Source of the DNA: a virus
Length of the DNA stretch: 34,353 nt
Virus record (IMG/VR): IMGVR_UViG_3300030110_000121
Span: 1-34,353 of that record
Reading direction: 5' to 3' (one strand)
Shown: positions 9,504 through 18,042 of the stretch, one piece after another
Numbering within the stretch: the first letter of the stretch is position 1
Layout: each line of letters starts with the position of its first letter
Notes under the pieces: generated by a model
The model's database searches: none
Seen by the model: the letters and a program-made list of their open reading frames with translations, nothing else
Told to the model about the DNA's origin: nothing
Position numbers and translations under genes: made by a program

Positions 9504-11182
9504 TACGCTACCGCTCCTCCCTCAAAGGACCGCATGATGTCATACATCTTCCTAAAGCCCTTTTCTCGGCTACCGCCGCCTGCATTCTTCACAGCTTTTG
9601 CAGTCATTACAAATTCACCATCAGATAACATTGCAGGTATGTCATCAGACGTTTCAGTTCCCGGCCCCTCTATCTGGCCCGTGCGCCGCGGAAAATTCAT
9701 CGCGCCTCCTGATGCAGCGGTTCTAACTTCTTCATTAGAGCCAACAAACCGTGCAGGCATAATTACATCCGCAACATCATATGCCGACAAGACAGGTCTT
9801 CCTAAAGCATCTATTCCATAAAGTTCAGCAGGCGTCATACCTGTAAGGTCTGGATTAAATCCCGCTAACCTGACTTCAGCAATCTCTTCAGGAGTTGCTG
9901 TTGAGCCGCTCGTTGTAGCTGAAGGAGTAACTACGTTAGTGCCCGCTCCTGTAGGTACAAGATTAGAATAAATATTTGCTATAGTTCCTTGGTTTGATCC
10001 ATACAACGCGGATGACGGAACCATTGTATCAGCGAGATTAAAAAATCTTGTGGCACCGGGCTGTCCAACACTATAGGCACCCGGATTTTGGTTGTACACA
10101 TCTGTTGAAGACGCTAAAGGATTGGTTGACAAATCTTCTGTACCATCTCCTGACCCGCCTCCACCGACGTTAATACCCAAATCAGTAAGGTCAATGTCTT
10201 CTGCGGGAATTGGATCGAAACCTCCGGCAAGGGCCGTCGCCCCTAATCCAAGTCCGCCATACAACGCTGCTTTTCCTAAAGAAAACTTAGAACCTGCTGC
10301 TGATGCAGCATTCGCAATATTTTGAGAATTTTTAGCCAAATCCATAGCTTCCCCTGAAGGGATGCCCGCATCTACGTTTTTCAGATATTCTGCTCTCAAA
10401 TCAAAAGGTTCTGCCGCTGCTTTAGGCATAAGTGCTTCAAAACTTGAATCCATAGCGCGGCCTGTGCCTAAAGGATCAAGAAAACCTGGGGCGTTTTCGA
10501 TTTTAAAGCGATTTTGAAAAAATCCTACATCTTGAGAAGGTAAAGCACCTTTAAGACCTGTCATAAAGCCTTGACCAAGTGTTTGCTCTGTTCCAATCGA
10601 ACCTAGAGCGCCCGAAACGCCAGAGGCTATACCCGCAGTTATGCCCCCAAGGGCGGCGCTTTTTAACGCATCTCCAAAACTTTCACCCTGAATTAAACCT
10701 CCAATACCTGCACCAATCGCTCCTGATGCAATGGCACCCATACCCGGAAAGAAATAGTTAAGACCGACAGGAATGATTATCTTTGCCGCTTTCTTAAATA
10801 CTTTTTTAATGCCGCCAACTAATTTTTTAAGAAAAAACTCACGCTGCCCCGTCATCGGGTTGATAGAGTTACTAGCAGAACCCACGACATATGCTTCGGG
10901 GTCCGCGCCCTCCGCTGCGATAGCATCTTTTATTTGACCAACAAGTTCAGGATTGTTTTCTGCAACCTCGCGAGGCACCATGACCTCTTTTTCTGAAGCG
11001 TGTACAACAAAAGTGTCCCCTTCACGGCCCATCTTAGCCATGCGGTCTGCCACCTCTTTCATAGAGTTGATGCCGCCTGCGTTACCAAACATCAGGACGT
11101 TGTCGTCAATCTCGTCCATATTAGAAGTAAAGAAGCTACCCAGTCCCCCTTCGGGCATTGTGATTGTTTCATACTCCTGCAT
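9503..11182 (-). CDS. Tape-measure/ejection-like virion protein with GEFVM motif, 559 aa
   Basis: I place the start at 11182, where ATG overlaps the preceding stop as TAATG; the frame stays open to 11275, but the extra 31 residues overlap the upstream gene and are not protein-like. Residues 1-40 carry glycine motifs (PEGGLGSFF, FGNAGGINS). Residues 55-117 form a conserved-looking block with HASEKEVMVPREV and INPMTGQREFF. Residues ~120-200 are a basic patch followed by a glycine/alanine hydrophobic region that may contact membrane. The C-terminus (511-559) contains SDDIPAMLSDGEFVM and ends FEGGAVA. A DxxPAxLxxGEFV segment is frequent in phage tape-measure and internal proteins. A role in DNA delivery is inferred. 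Confidence 0.7.
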   Translation of the reverse strand: MQEYETITMPEGGLGSFFTSNMDEIDDNVLMFGNAGGINSMKEVADRMAKMGREGDTFVVHASEKEVMVPREVAENNPELVGQIKDAIAAEGADPEAYVVGSASNSINPMTGQREFFLKKLVGGIKKVFKKAAKIIIPVGLNYFFPGMGAIASGAIGAGIGGLIQGESFGDALKSAALGGITAGIASGVSGALGSIGTEQTLGQGFMTGLKGALPSQDVGFFQNRFKIENAPGFLDPLGTGRAMDSSFEALMPKAAAEPFDLRAEYLKNVDAGIPSGEAMDLAKNSQNIANAASAAGSKFSLGKAALYGGLGLGATALAGGFDPIPAEDIDLTDLGINVGGGGSGDGTEDLSTNPLASSTDVYNQNPGAYSVGQPGATRFFNLADTMVPSSALYGSNQGTIANIYSNLVPTGAGTNVVTPSATTSGSTATPEEIAEVRLAGFNPDLTGMTPAELYGIDALGRPVLSAYDVADVIMPARFVGSNEEVRTAASGGAMNFPRRTGQIEGPGTETSDDIPAMLSDGEFVMTAKAVKNAGGGSREKGFRKMYDIMRSFEGGAVA

Positions 11183-11412
11183 TAGGCTTCTCCTGAGATT
11201 GCTTCGGGGGCAGTTACGGTTATAGAGGTACTGCGTCGCTCTGCGCCTGTCCACGATTCGCCACAATCTGGGCAACTACCATCCGGGTAACTCGCGACCT
11301 CTGCGGGGGTGTCAACTGCATTATCACAGTGTACACAATGCACTATATCAGAACTTGTCGCAGGTTTCCACTTAGAACCGTTTGACATTATTAAAATTGT
11401 GTCATCACTCAT
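11182..11412 (-). CDS. Zinc-ribbon mini-protein, 76 aa
   Basis: Two CxxC knuckles, Cys26/Cys29 (CVHC) and Cys47/Cys50 (CPDC), are separated by 17 residues, the classic geometry of a four-cysteine zinc ribbon. The rest is a short polar N-terminus and a Ser/Thr/Ala-rich tail. The ATG overlaps the stop of the 98-aa gene as ATGA, and its stop overlaps the next start as TAATG, so it is embedded in a coupled structural operon. Zinc ribbons often bind nucleic acid or stabilise small folds; the function here could be regulatory, structural or assembly-related. The gene and its metal-site pattern are well supported; the role is unknown. Confidence 0.75.
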   Translation of the reverse strand: MSDDTILIMSNGSKWKPATSSDIVHCVHCDNAVDTPAEVASYPDGSCPDCGESWTGAERRSTSITVTAPEAISGEA

Positions 11413-11705
11413 GTCGTTGTCACCGTAACTGTTCCTACCGCACCTGTTGCATTGGAGCCGCGCACATGCGGTTTATTTAATAATGCTATCTTAACAAAAC
11501 CATCCTGTTGAAACAATGCTCCATTTTCTAGACCCGAATCGTCCGTTTGTAAGTCCGTAAGGGTCAGTCTTGTTGCCCTTTCTTCGCCCGGATTCTGTTG
11601 TTGCTCCATATATATGGCGAAACTTCGCGTGAGGTTCGCGAAGTATTGTTGATCGTACTGCGTCGGAGGTACAGCAAAGAAGGGTAGAATGAGGTTTCTT
11701 GACAC
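11409..11705 (-). CDS. Conserved phage structural protein, 98 aa, GTG start
   Basis: The start codon is GTG, overlapping the stop of the 636-aa gene in a TAGTG junction; the stop overlaps the next ATG as ATGA. The N-terminus reads LILPFFAVPPTQYDQQYF, a pattern I associate with small neck or tail proteins in marine phages. It then has a helical segment mentioning NPGEERA and a beta-like C-terminus ending in repeated Val/Thr. There is no membrane segment or catalytic motif. Position directly after the probable stabilisation protein suggests a small neck/tail accessory subunit or the trimeric base of a fibre. Assignment is by context and general resemblance only. Confidence 0.6.
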   Translation of the reverse strand: MSRNLILPFFAVPPTQYDQQYFANLTRSFAIYMEQQQNPGEERATRLTLTDLQTDDSGLENGALFQQDGFVKIALLNKPHVRGSNATGAVGTVTVTTT

Positions 11706-13615
11706 TATCTTCTCCCATCAGGCCGTATATCCAACCGTGGTGAGCCAAGCCGCCATCCAACCCCCGTTGCTGTCGACTCAACCCTTACTGCAAAACTTCT
11801 ACCCCGTAAGCGCAAATGCACTTGATCCGTAAACTGCTCGACAGGTACGGATGCCGACTTTGTTACAGCACTTGAAGTAGACTGTAAGTAGTTGCCCCCA
11901 GGGAAATTTCTTGTTTTTACTGTTATGTTTGCAGAAGGACTGCCCGCAGTAGATCCTCGAAAGGTTAAATCTGGTATCATGCGACGGATAAAAGAAAACT
12001 GCTCTCCATCTCCAATGTCCATTTGGCTTGATTCAATATATGCAGTAAGTGCAGACCCATCGTCATCAAATCCAGATTCTTGAGTGTAGAGATAGTTGTT
12101 TGGCCCTGCTGCAATAGGGTTGTCGAAGATACCACGATCCATCCAAAAGCTTCTTGCAAGTGCGCCATAATACCAAACCTGTTGCTCATAGTTGTATATT
12201 ACATATCTATCATTTGTATCACTGCTTGCAGATGGATAGAACCACCAAACCTCAGAAAAAGCTGTATTAGTTGCAGCGACAACCTTTTCTCTCTGTAAGA
12301 GATTAAAATCATCGAATACAAAGTCCCTGACAGAACAAGGCAGTCTTTGCACCGTACCACCGTAAACATAGAACTCTTTTAATCCCATCCAGAACACGTT
12401 GTCTTCTACGGCTACGGCACACAACGGCCCCATGGTTGTAATGTTCTCTGATACAAGGTTTACACCAAAGGTAAACGGTGGCCCTAAAAACTGCATGGCA
12501 TACAAAGATTCGTCGGTGTACACCAAGATCTGCTGCCTTGTTTCCACAGCCGTCACAATCTCTGAACCAGACCCAAGTCGTAACTCTCCTGCTGTGTTTG
12601 TCGCTGTTGACGCCCAATCGGTTAAGGACTCTTGTGATGAAAAACGTATTACAAGCGGATCTTGTACACCCGCATTAGCTTCTGGATCACAACCAAACGC
12701 TATAATATGCCTGTCTCTATCTGAAACCATAATCTGCTTTGCAATAGATGGTGCGCTCGTTGATCCGGCAAGAGATCCAAGATTAACCGCTCTCGTTGCA
12801 AAACCACCTGTTTTGTCCCAATAGTATACACCACCGTTACGCACGTTTATAAGAAGATCTTCACCAAAATTATCGTGGGACCAAATACGCAGGGTGTTTG
12901 TAACAATCGGCGTAGTTGCCGCTTGACCCCAACCATTACGTCCCCAAGTACCAACACCCCAACCTGCACCTGTTGCAGTTGTGTCTAGCCCAACACTAAC
13001 TTGATACGCTCCTACCACAGAACTGCCACCGTTGCCGGAATCCGATCCACTTGCAGTAACTAAACTAGGAACCAGAGCACCGTTTACAGTTATACTAGCT
13101 AAAGTTGTGCCTGCGGCACGAGCAGAGATCTTATAACTGTTATCATTGATTATTTCAGTAATGTTGTACTCTTGGTTTAATACGGTTGCGGTTATGTTAC
13201 CACCAAGACTTGCAGCCCCACTAAACGTTACAAAATCATTTACCACCGCGCCATGATTTGTATCTGTTACTGTAATTACTGATGACCCATTGGTCGCAGA
13301 AAAAGTCACATCACCCGCTGCTGTTGTATTTCTAATCGGTGTTATGTCATTAAAGGCACCACCATCTTGGTTGATATAATACTTTAGTGAGGTTCCAATG
13401 CCGATCAGTCGGCTGTTGTCTAAGGCCACCCAAGGGTGCATGGCTCTTGCTGTGCCTAAGTACGATGCCGTCGTGAACTTTAACCAACCACCAATCTTCT
13501 CAGGCATACCAAAACGAAAACGTACCTTGTCTACATCAAACCAACCGCCCTCATTGGTGTAAGAGGTAGTCTCTCGATTGACACCTGGTTTGAACTGAAG
13601 TTTGGTTAGTGGCAT
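11705..13615 (-). CDS. Probable tail/packaged-DNA-stabilisation protein (P22 gp10-like), 636 aa
   Basis: This is a beta-rich protein with many aromatic, Gly and Asn residues and repeated strand-turn patterns over residues ~50-520. The N-terminus (QFKPGVNRETTSYTNEGGW) and the layout resemble a group of phage proteins usually annotated as packaged-DNA stabilisation or tail-hub proteins (P22 gp10-like). In P22, such proteins plug the portal below the gp4 adaptor. An internal tryptophan motif, GWGVGTWGRNGWG at 218-230, interrupts the fold and recurs in the 306-aa protein at 21282-22202. The gene starts just after the 117-aa gene and overlaps the next by TAGTG. An alternative is a propeller-like tail-tube or fibre-base protein. 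Confidence 0.6.
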   Translation of the reverse strand: MPLTKLQFKPGVNRETTSYTNEGGWFDVDKVRFRFGMPEKIGGWLKFTTASYLGTARAMHPWVALDNSRLIGIGTSLKYYINQDGGAFNDITPIRNTTAAGDVTFSATNGSSVITVTDTNHGAVVNDFVTFSGAASLGGNITATVLNQEYNITEIINDNSYKISARAAGTTLASITVNGALVPSLVTASGSDSGNGGSSVVGAYQVSVGLDTTATGAGWGVGTWGRNGWGQAATTPIVTNTLRIWSHDNFGEDLLINVRNGGVYYWDKTGGFATRAVNLGSLAGSTSAPSIAKQIMVSDRDRHIIAFGCDPEANAGVQDPLVIRFSSQESLTDWASTATNTAGELRLGSGSEIVTAVETRQQILVYTDESLYAMQFLGPPFTFGVNLVSENITTMGPLCAVAVEDNVFWMGLKEFYVYGGTVQRLPCSVRDFVFDDFNLLQREKVVAATNTAFSEVWWFYPSASSDTNDRYVIYNYEQQVWYYGALARSFWMDRGIFDNPIAAGPNNYLYTQESGFDDDGSALTAYIESSQMDIGDGEQFSFIRRMIPDLTFRGSTAGSPSANITVKTRNFPGGNYLQSTSSAVTKSASVPVEQFTDQVHLRLRGRSFAVRVESTATGVGWRLGSPRLDIRPDGRR

Positions 13616-13623
13616 CTAGCATC

Positions 13624-13977
13624 CTATGCGTTAAGTGCGTCTAAATCATCCCAAACACGTTTTGCATGTGCAGCAGCGTCAAACGCTGTTGTTGCATTTG
13701 GGTCTTCATCTGTTGGAGCAGGGTCTGTCCAACCACCCGCTGATGCCTGTGCAGCAAGATATGTTTGTAAATCAGACTGAGAAGCTACTTCTTCTATCGC
13801 ACCAGATATATCTGCACCATCGTCTGATATGCCGATCATAATCCAATCTTTAGGACTAGCTGTACCACTATCTGCAACTGGATACATACCGCCTGTTGAC
13901 TGTGATACCCCAAACTTTAACCAAGTTGGAATCGTACCATCTGATTCAAGTCTATACTTTACTACTTTGTGTGCCAT
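13624..13977 (-). CDS. Small tail-region protein of unknown function, 117 aa
   Basis: The N-terminal half is beta-like with Gly/Ser turns (KVVKYRLESDGTIPTWLKF). The C-terminal half is acidic and alanine-rich, ending in a helix with AAHAKRVWDDLDAL. The start overlaps the end of the 288-aa gene by 26 bases, in a different frame, which is the longest overlap I accept in the window. The start is fixed by an ATG followed at once by protein-like sequence. No catalytic, metal or membrane motif is seen. It follows the fibre block, so an accessory tail or fibre-assembly role is plausible but not shown. Confidence 0.6.
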   Translation of the reverse strand: MAHKVVKYRLESDGTIPTWLKFGVSQSTGGMYPVADSGTASPKDWIMIGISDDGADISGAIEEVASQSDLQTYLAAQASAGGWTDPAPTDEDPNATTAFDAAAHAKRVWDDLDALNA

Positions 13978-14818
13978 CTGTCTTGTCCTCTAGCTGTGGA
14001 GTGTTAGTCAAAGATGTTTTGTCCATGATATCAAAACCACGACTGTTTGCAAAGTCTGTTGGGCAGTGCGCCCACTTTTCTGCACAAGCCTCTAACCACT
14101 GCACTGTGTGGTGATGCTCTGGTGCTTTACCTTCTTTAATAATAGAGTTTTCCCACTGCAAATACGAGAAGACTTCTGCTTGTGCTTGTGCTGCATTTAT
14201 CCCTAAATCAAAGATGTAGATAAGATTACCCTCATCTATCTGACCGTTACGACTTCTAGCCGCGTTTAATGCCTGCTTCATGCAAGTCATAATGTGGTAC
14301 TTAACTTCTTCTAGTTCATAGTCTTCTTCAGTAAGCTCATCCTTACCGATCTTCTTCATCAGGTTGTCATACTGATTGGTAAAGAAGTTTAGCTTTCTTA
14401 CTGCACCTTCTACATAGCCACGAGAGCTTGCCGCCTGTGCTTGCTTTTCGTTTATCTTTACCTCAAGCATTTCACGTTCAAGATCGTCTGTCTCTGTTTC
14501 TAACTTACGCTCTAGCTTTTTGAGCTTTACTTCTTCTTTCTTCATCTTGAAGTAGCCCTCTTGCAAGGCTGCTTTAGTCTTCTCAATCTCAGCTAAACTG
14601 TGCTTGATAGAACGGATAGGAGTAATAGCCGTAACATCAAGTGTAACGCTCATCATCTGGGAGTGTGACTTGTAAAAGTTACTAGATGCCTTTGCAATTA
14701 CAGGAGCTTTTTCCTGTATGTTTGCCAACATAGATTTGTATTCAGGCTTCGCTTGTGGAAGCTGAATGTTTATGTCAGGCGTAGTAAGTGCTACTTCTTG
14801 TGTTGTGTCTTTAGGCAT
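13952..14818 (-). CDS. Coiled-coil tail-region protein, 288 aa
   Basis: I choose the ATG at 14818, which overlaps the stop of the 172-aa gene as TAATG; the longer frame to 14905 would overlap that gene by 88 bases and adds a non-protein-like leader. Residues ~75-145 are a dense Lys/Glu/Leu coiled coil (KLKKLERKLETETDDLERE). The remaining sequence is helical with scattered aromatic residues and several cysteines near the C-terminus (MTCMK, LEACAEKW). No known domain is recognised. The protein could be an assembly chaperone or a structural spacer acting with the fibre proteins encoded just before it. Confidence 0.62.
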   Translation of the reverse strand: MPKDTTQEVALTTPDINIQLPQAKPEYKSMLANIQEKAPVIAKASSNFYKSHSQMMSVTLDVTAITPIRSIKHSLAEIEKTKAALQEGYFKMKKEEVKLKKLERKLETETDDLEREMLEVKINEKQAQAASSRGYVEGAVRKLNFFTNQYDNLMKKIGKDELTEEDYELEEVKYHIMTCMKQALNAARSRNGQIDEGNLIYIFDLGINAAQAQAEVFSYLQWENSIIKEGKAPEHHHTVQWLEACAEKWAHCPTDFANSRGFDIMDKTSLTNTPQLEDKTDGTQSSKV

Positions 14819-15336
14819 TATGAAGGCTTCGTTGGCATGGTGTGAGTATGAGGCCATCCTGATGCAGTTGGCAAATCTCTGAGTGCTTGACGATATGTAA
14901 CCCACTCAGCTTTCTTTTCTGTAGTCAAAGCGGTATCAGCCATTTGAGTCCAATCAGATTCTGCCAACAGGGTTGTTCGAGTAGACCTTTGGGCTTCAGC
15001 CGCATCAGCATCAACACGAGCACGGTACGCTGTGGTTTGTGCGTCAACCGATTGTACGTTGCCATCATCGTCTGTAAATTCGGTAAACACTGGCCCAACA
15101 GAATTGACTGTCATCCAGTTGCCATCAGAATCCTGCGCTACACCAGAGCGAAAACTATACTCGTAAGGTGGCGTTGTGTCGGCTTGAGCACTTTCCATAA
15201 CAGCATCTGCACCAAGACCATTTAGGCGTTCTGCTGTGAGCGTTGGCTCTAGAACAGGTCGAGTTTTCTTGTGCATCGTGCGGAAGGTTATTTCCGTCAC
15301 TACCTCTTCCGTGTCTCTTATTCTTATTAGTCCCAT
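14818..15336 (-). CDS. Tail fibre assembly-chaperone-like protein, 172 aa
   Basis: The C-terminal third carries the pattern LLAESDWTQMADTAL (about 123-137) followed by WVTYRQALRDLP and a WP near the end. This combination is typical of the Phage_tail_APC / tail-fibre-assembly group, in which a short C-terminal module (SDWTQ...W..YRQALRD) recurs across many phages. The N-terminal 100 residues are a separate, strand-rich region with acidic turns. The gene lies directly downstream of the large LamG fibre-type gene, where fibre chaperones are normally found. Start: ATG 15 bases after the previous stop with AAGGAG upstream. Whether it remains in the virion is unknown. Confidence 0.7.
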   Translation of the reverse strand: MGLIRIRDTEEVVTEITFRTMHKKTRPVLEPTLTAERLNGLGADAVMESAQADTTPPYEYSFRSGVAQDSDGNWMTVNSVGPVFTEFTDDDGNVQSVDAQTTAYRARVDADAAEAQRSTRTTLLAESDWTQMADTALTTEKKAEWVTYRQALRDLPTASGWPHTHTMPTKPS

Positions 15337-15351
15337 GACTAAACTCCTTTC

Positions 15352-18042
15352 TTATGCGATTGCGTAAAAGATGTATGTACCGCCATTAATGCTAATTGGA
15401 TTAGCTCCTTGTTGAGTTAGCTGAAAACCAGAACTATGAGGTTCTATATTGTTTGTGTTAGTGACTCCTGCATCAGTCGTATCTAACAACAAGTATGGGT
15501 CATCTGCTGAACTATTTATTCCTCTAACACTATCGTAAAGGTACCAACTTCCTGCTGCATCAGTACGTTTGCAAATAACTAGACGAGCACCTGCGCTAAA
15601 TCCACAATCAACTGTAACAACGCCTGAACTTGATCCAGTATAGCTTCCAACCTTGGATACACCTGCGACTGTCGCAAATAAGTAATTCATGAAGGTTCCA
15701 CCAGACTGATTAGTTCTATGTTGTGTGCCTACAGTAAAAACACTACTAGTTGGCGTTGTACTATCCCAAGCACCAGTGCCAGTTGCTTCTGCGTCAGTGT
15801 TTTCTAATGCAAGATACTTTGTATTGCCTATATCTTTATGATAAACATACCAACCATAACTAGTATCTCTACGTTTTACCCACATCATCTCTGGCACTAC
15901 ACCAAGGTTGTGACTTACATTGTGTGTACTTCCTGTACCTGTGTAAGCAACTACATCGAAATAGCTAGGTGCACGCTTCCACATCCAACTCATAGCATTA
16001 GAATCGCCCCAAAGCGCATCAATATGACCGTCCATAAAATCAAAACCAGCCTCACTTGCATTAGCTTCAGCAGCCGTTGAATCTGTATATAAAGTTTTTT
16101 CTCCTAATAACCTTGAATAAACAAACCAACTACTAGAAGCAGTTGTTAACTTAACAAGACCCATATCAACAATATGAGTACTGTCAAAGTAAGGGGCGCT
16201 ACTTCCTATATAATCTATGCTAAAAACCTGAGTCCCTGCGGTAGGTGCAGCTAGTGGGCCAGCCCTGATTGCCATGTAGATTATCGTTGCATTTGTTATA
16301 CCAGAGCCAACTCCGTTGCCATCAAAACCAGTAGCAGTTGGAGCGCCAAGATAAGTATTACTACCCCAACTTGTTGTTTCTGCCGCAGCCGCATTAGCCT
16401 CAAGAGGTTTTGTACCTGTTTTTGAGTACTCACGCATATCGTCCAAAAGAAACCAAGATGTTGAACTTGTAGCAGATTTTAAGAGTACAAACTCTGGCTC
16501 AAACCCAAGATCTACAGAAGGGAAAATACCTGTTCCATCCGTTGTAAACGAACCACACTTGATAATATCATCGCTTCCAGTAGGGCCGAACCCACCGTCA
16601 TTATTATTGTGTGCGAATAAGTAGGCTACATAGCTGTCACCGTTATTATTAACATTACCATTTGTTTCAACAGTAAACTGAGTAGCAGTAGGCGCTGTTT
16701 GCCAATGATCACTTTGAGTTACCACCGCTGCTGTATCATCTAGATTAAGAAACTTTCCTGTTCCTAAACTTCTATGATATACAGACCACCTTGTTGTGCT
16801 ACCTGCATATTTCTTTACAATCATCATTCCAGGCACTGAGCCTAGATTGTGATTTATTTGACGGTCTGCATTTCCATCCCCCGTATATGTTACGATGTCA
16901 AGAAATTTAGCCTGTTTCCTGAATGTCCACGAGACTTTACTGTTTCCAGAACTATTTTCTGCACCTAATGAACCTAAAGTAAAACCAGAAGAAGTAAAAG
17001 CTGTCAAACCGTTAGATCGAGTTTGATTTACATCTGTTGTGTTTGATTTTATCGCATAATACGCACCACGAGCAGTATCGTAGAGCATATGTGAGTTAGA
17101 GCCACTATCTCTATCTTTAATCCAAACCAACCCACCTTCGCCATTTGCGGTTGTATCTAAAGGAAGTGCTGCATTAGGTGGGGTGAAATTACCAGTATAT
17201 CTAGCGGAGCCATTAGTTATTCGCCAATCATCTATGTACCCTGTGAAAGTATAATTTGAATCCCAGTGAGTACCTATCTCTAAATCATCCATAACAAAGT
17301 TATAACCTGATACATCTGTACCACTTGTAACAGCCGTACCATTTACATATAATTTTAATGTGTTGTCATATCTTACTATTGCGACATGATGCCAAGTGCT
17401 ATTTGAGATAGCTCCACCAGTAGAAGTAATTGTTCCAGAGGGTGTACCATCAACCCCATTTTTAAAATTGAAAACGTACTCACTTCCAGCATGATATAAA
17501 GCCAAACTATAGTTGCTAGTGGTGCTTCCATCCCAAAGATGAAAAATACCTTTTGTTGTACTTGCGTCTGCATAATATGCCCAAAACTCAAGAGTAAAGT
17601 CCGTTGTACCTAAAATATAAGTGCCACTACTTGTTCGTAAATAATCACCACTTCCGTCAAAGTATATTGAGCCTGTTCCATATTTTTTAGTTGTAGTATT
17701 GACAGAGGTATTTCCAACCGCTGTTACAGTGTGGCTGAAAGGAGAGCTATCATTAAGTGAATCTCCTGTTAAATGAAGTACAGTGTTTTCCGTTGCCCAA
17801 GTACCAAGATTAATATTATTTTCGATAGCCTGTGAAGAGCCGTTTCCCTCATATAAGAATGTTGAAAAAACATTTTCCACATTAGTAGCAACATTCCCCA
17901 CCGTGGGCCATTTTTCTTTCTTCTGTAGCTCTACAACTTCGTCTATTGACCACACCCCTGGAGCGGAGGTTACTTCTAAATTATTAGCAGGCTCAACAGC
18001 CGTGGCTCTAATTATATTTGCCTCGTATCGTTTATCTGACAT
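15352..18042 (-). CDS. LamG-domain tail/receptor-binding protein with modular C-terminus, 896 aa
   Basis: After a short N-terminal anchor with GVWSIDEVVELQ (29-40), residues ~87-295 form a concanavalin A-like LamG jelly-roll: GSIYFDGSGDYL, FTLEFWAYY, WHHVAIVRYDNTLKLYVNG and GYIDDWRI are its usual strands. From ~300 to the end the sequence is a chain of ~95-residue modules (VTYTG..., HNLGSVPGMMIVKK, SVYHRSLG, YLFAHNN and variants) of a type I believe corresponds to DUF7483-like regions of marine phage tail proteins. LamG folds bind glycans, so host-surface recognition is the likely job. The start overlaps the previous stop as TAATG, with GGAGGA upstream. It is followed by a fibre-chaperone-like gene, consistent with a fibre or spike. 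Confidence 0.82.
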   Translation of the reverse strand: MSDKRYEANIIRATAVEPANNLEVTSAPGVWSIDEVVELQKKEKWPTVGNVATNVENVFSTFLYEGNGSSQAIENNINLGTWATENTVLHLTGDSLNDSSPFSHTVTAVGNTSVNTTTKKYGTGSIYFDGSGDYLRTSSGTYILGTTDFTLEFWAYYADASTTKGIFHLWDGSTTSNYSLALYHAGSEYVFNFKNGVDGTPSGTITSTGGAISNSTWHHVAIVRYDNTLKLYVNGTAVTSGTDVSGYNFVMDDLEIGTHWDSNYTFTGYIDDWRITNGSARYTGNFTPPNAALPLDTTANGEGGLVWIKDRDSGSNSHMLYDTARGAYYAIKSNTTDVNQTRSNGLTAFTSSGFTLGSLGAENSSGNSKVSWTFRKQAKFLDIVTYTGDGNADRQINHNLGSVPGMMIVKKYAGSTTRWSVYHRSLGTGKFLNLDDTAAVVTQSDHWQTAPTATQFTVETNGNVNNNGDSYVAYLFAHNNNDGGFGPTGSDDIIKCGSFTTDGTGIFPSVDLGFEPEFVLLKSATSSTSWFLLDDMREYSKTGTKPLEANAAAAETTSWGSNTYLGAPTATGFDGNGVGSGITNATIIYMAIRAGPLAAPTAGTQVFSIDYIGSSAPYFDSTHIVDMGLVKLTTASSSWFVYSRLLGEKTLYTDSTAAEANASEAGFDFMDGHIDALWGDSNAMSWMWKRAPSYFDVVAYTGTGSTHNVSHNLGVVPEMMWVKRRDTSYGWYVYHKDIGNTKYLALENTDAEATGTGAWDSTTPTSSVFTVGTQHRTNQSGGTFMNYLFATVAGVSKVGSYTGSSSGVVTVDCGFSAGARLVICKRTDAAGSWYLYDSVRGINSSADDPYLLLDTTDAGVTNTNNIEPHSSGFQLTQQGANPISINGGTYIFYAIA

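Noticed and set aside
11182-11275. Longer start at 11275 for the ejection-type protein at 9503
   Set aside because: It overlaps the zinc-ribbon gene by 93 bases, and the added Arg-rich leader is not protein-like; TAATG at 11182 is a better start.
11491-11781. Minus-strand frame of 96 codons overlapping the 98-aa gene
   Set aside because: It overlaps two better-supported genes in another frame and contains no protein-like pattern.
14818-14905. Longer start at 14905 for the coiled-coil protein
   Set aside because: It would overlap the tail-chaperone-like gene by 88 bases; ATG at 14818 fits the TAATG junction used elsewhere.
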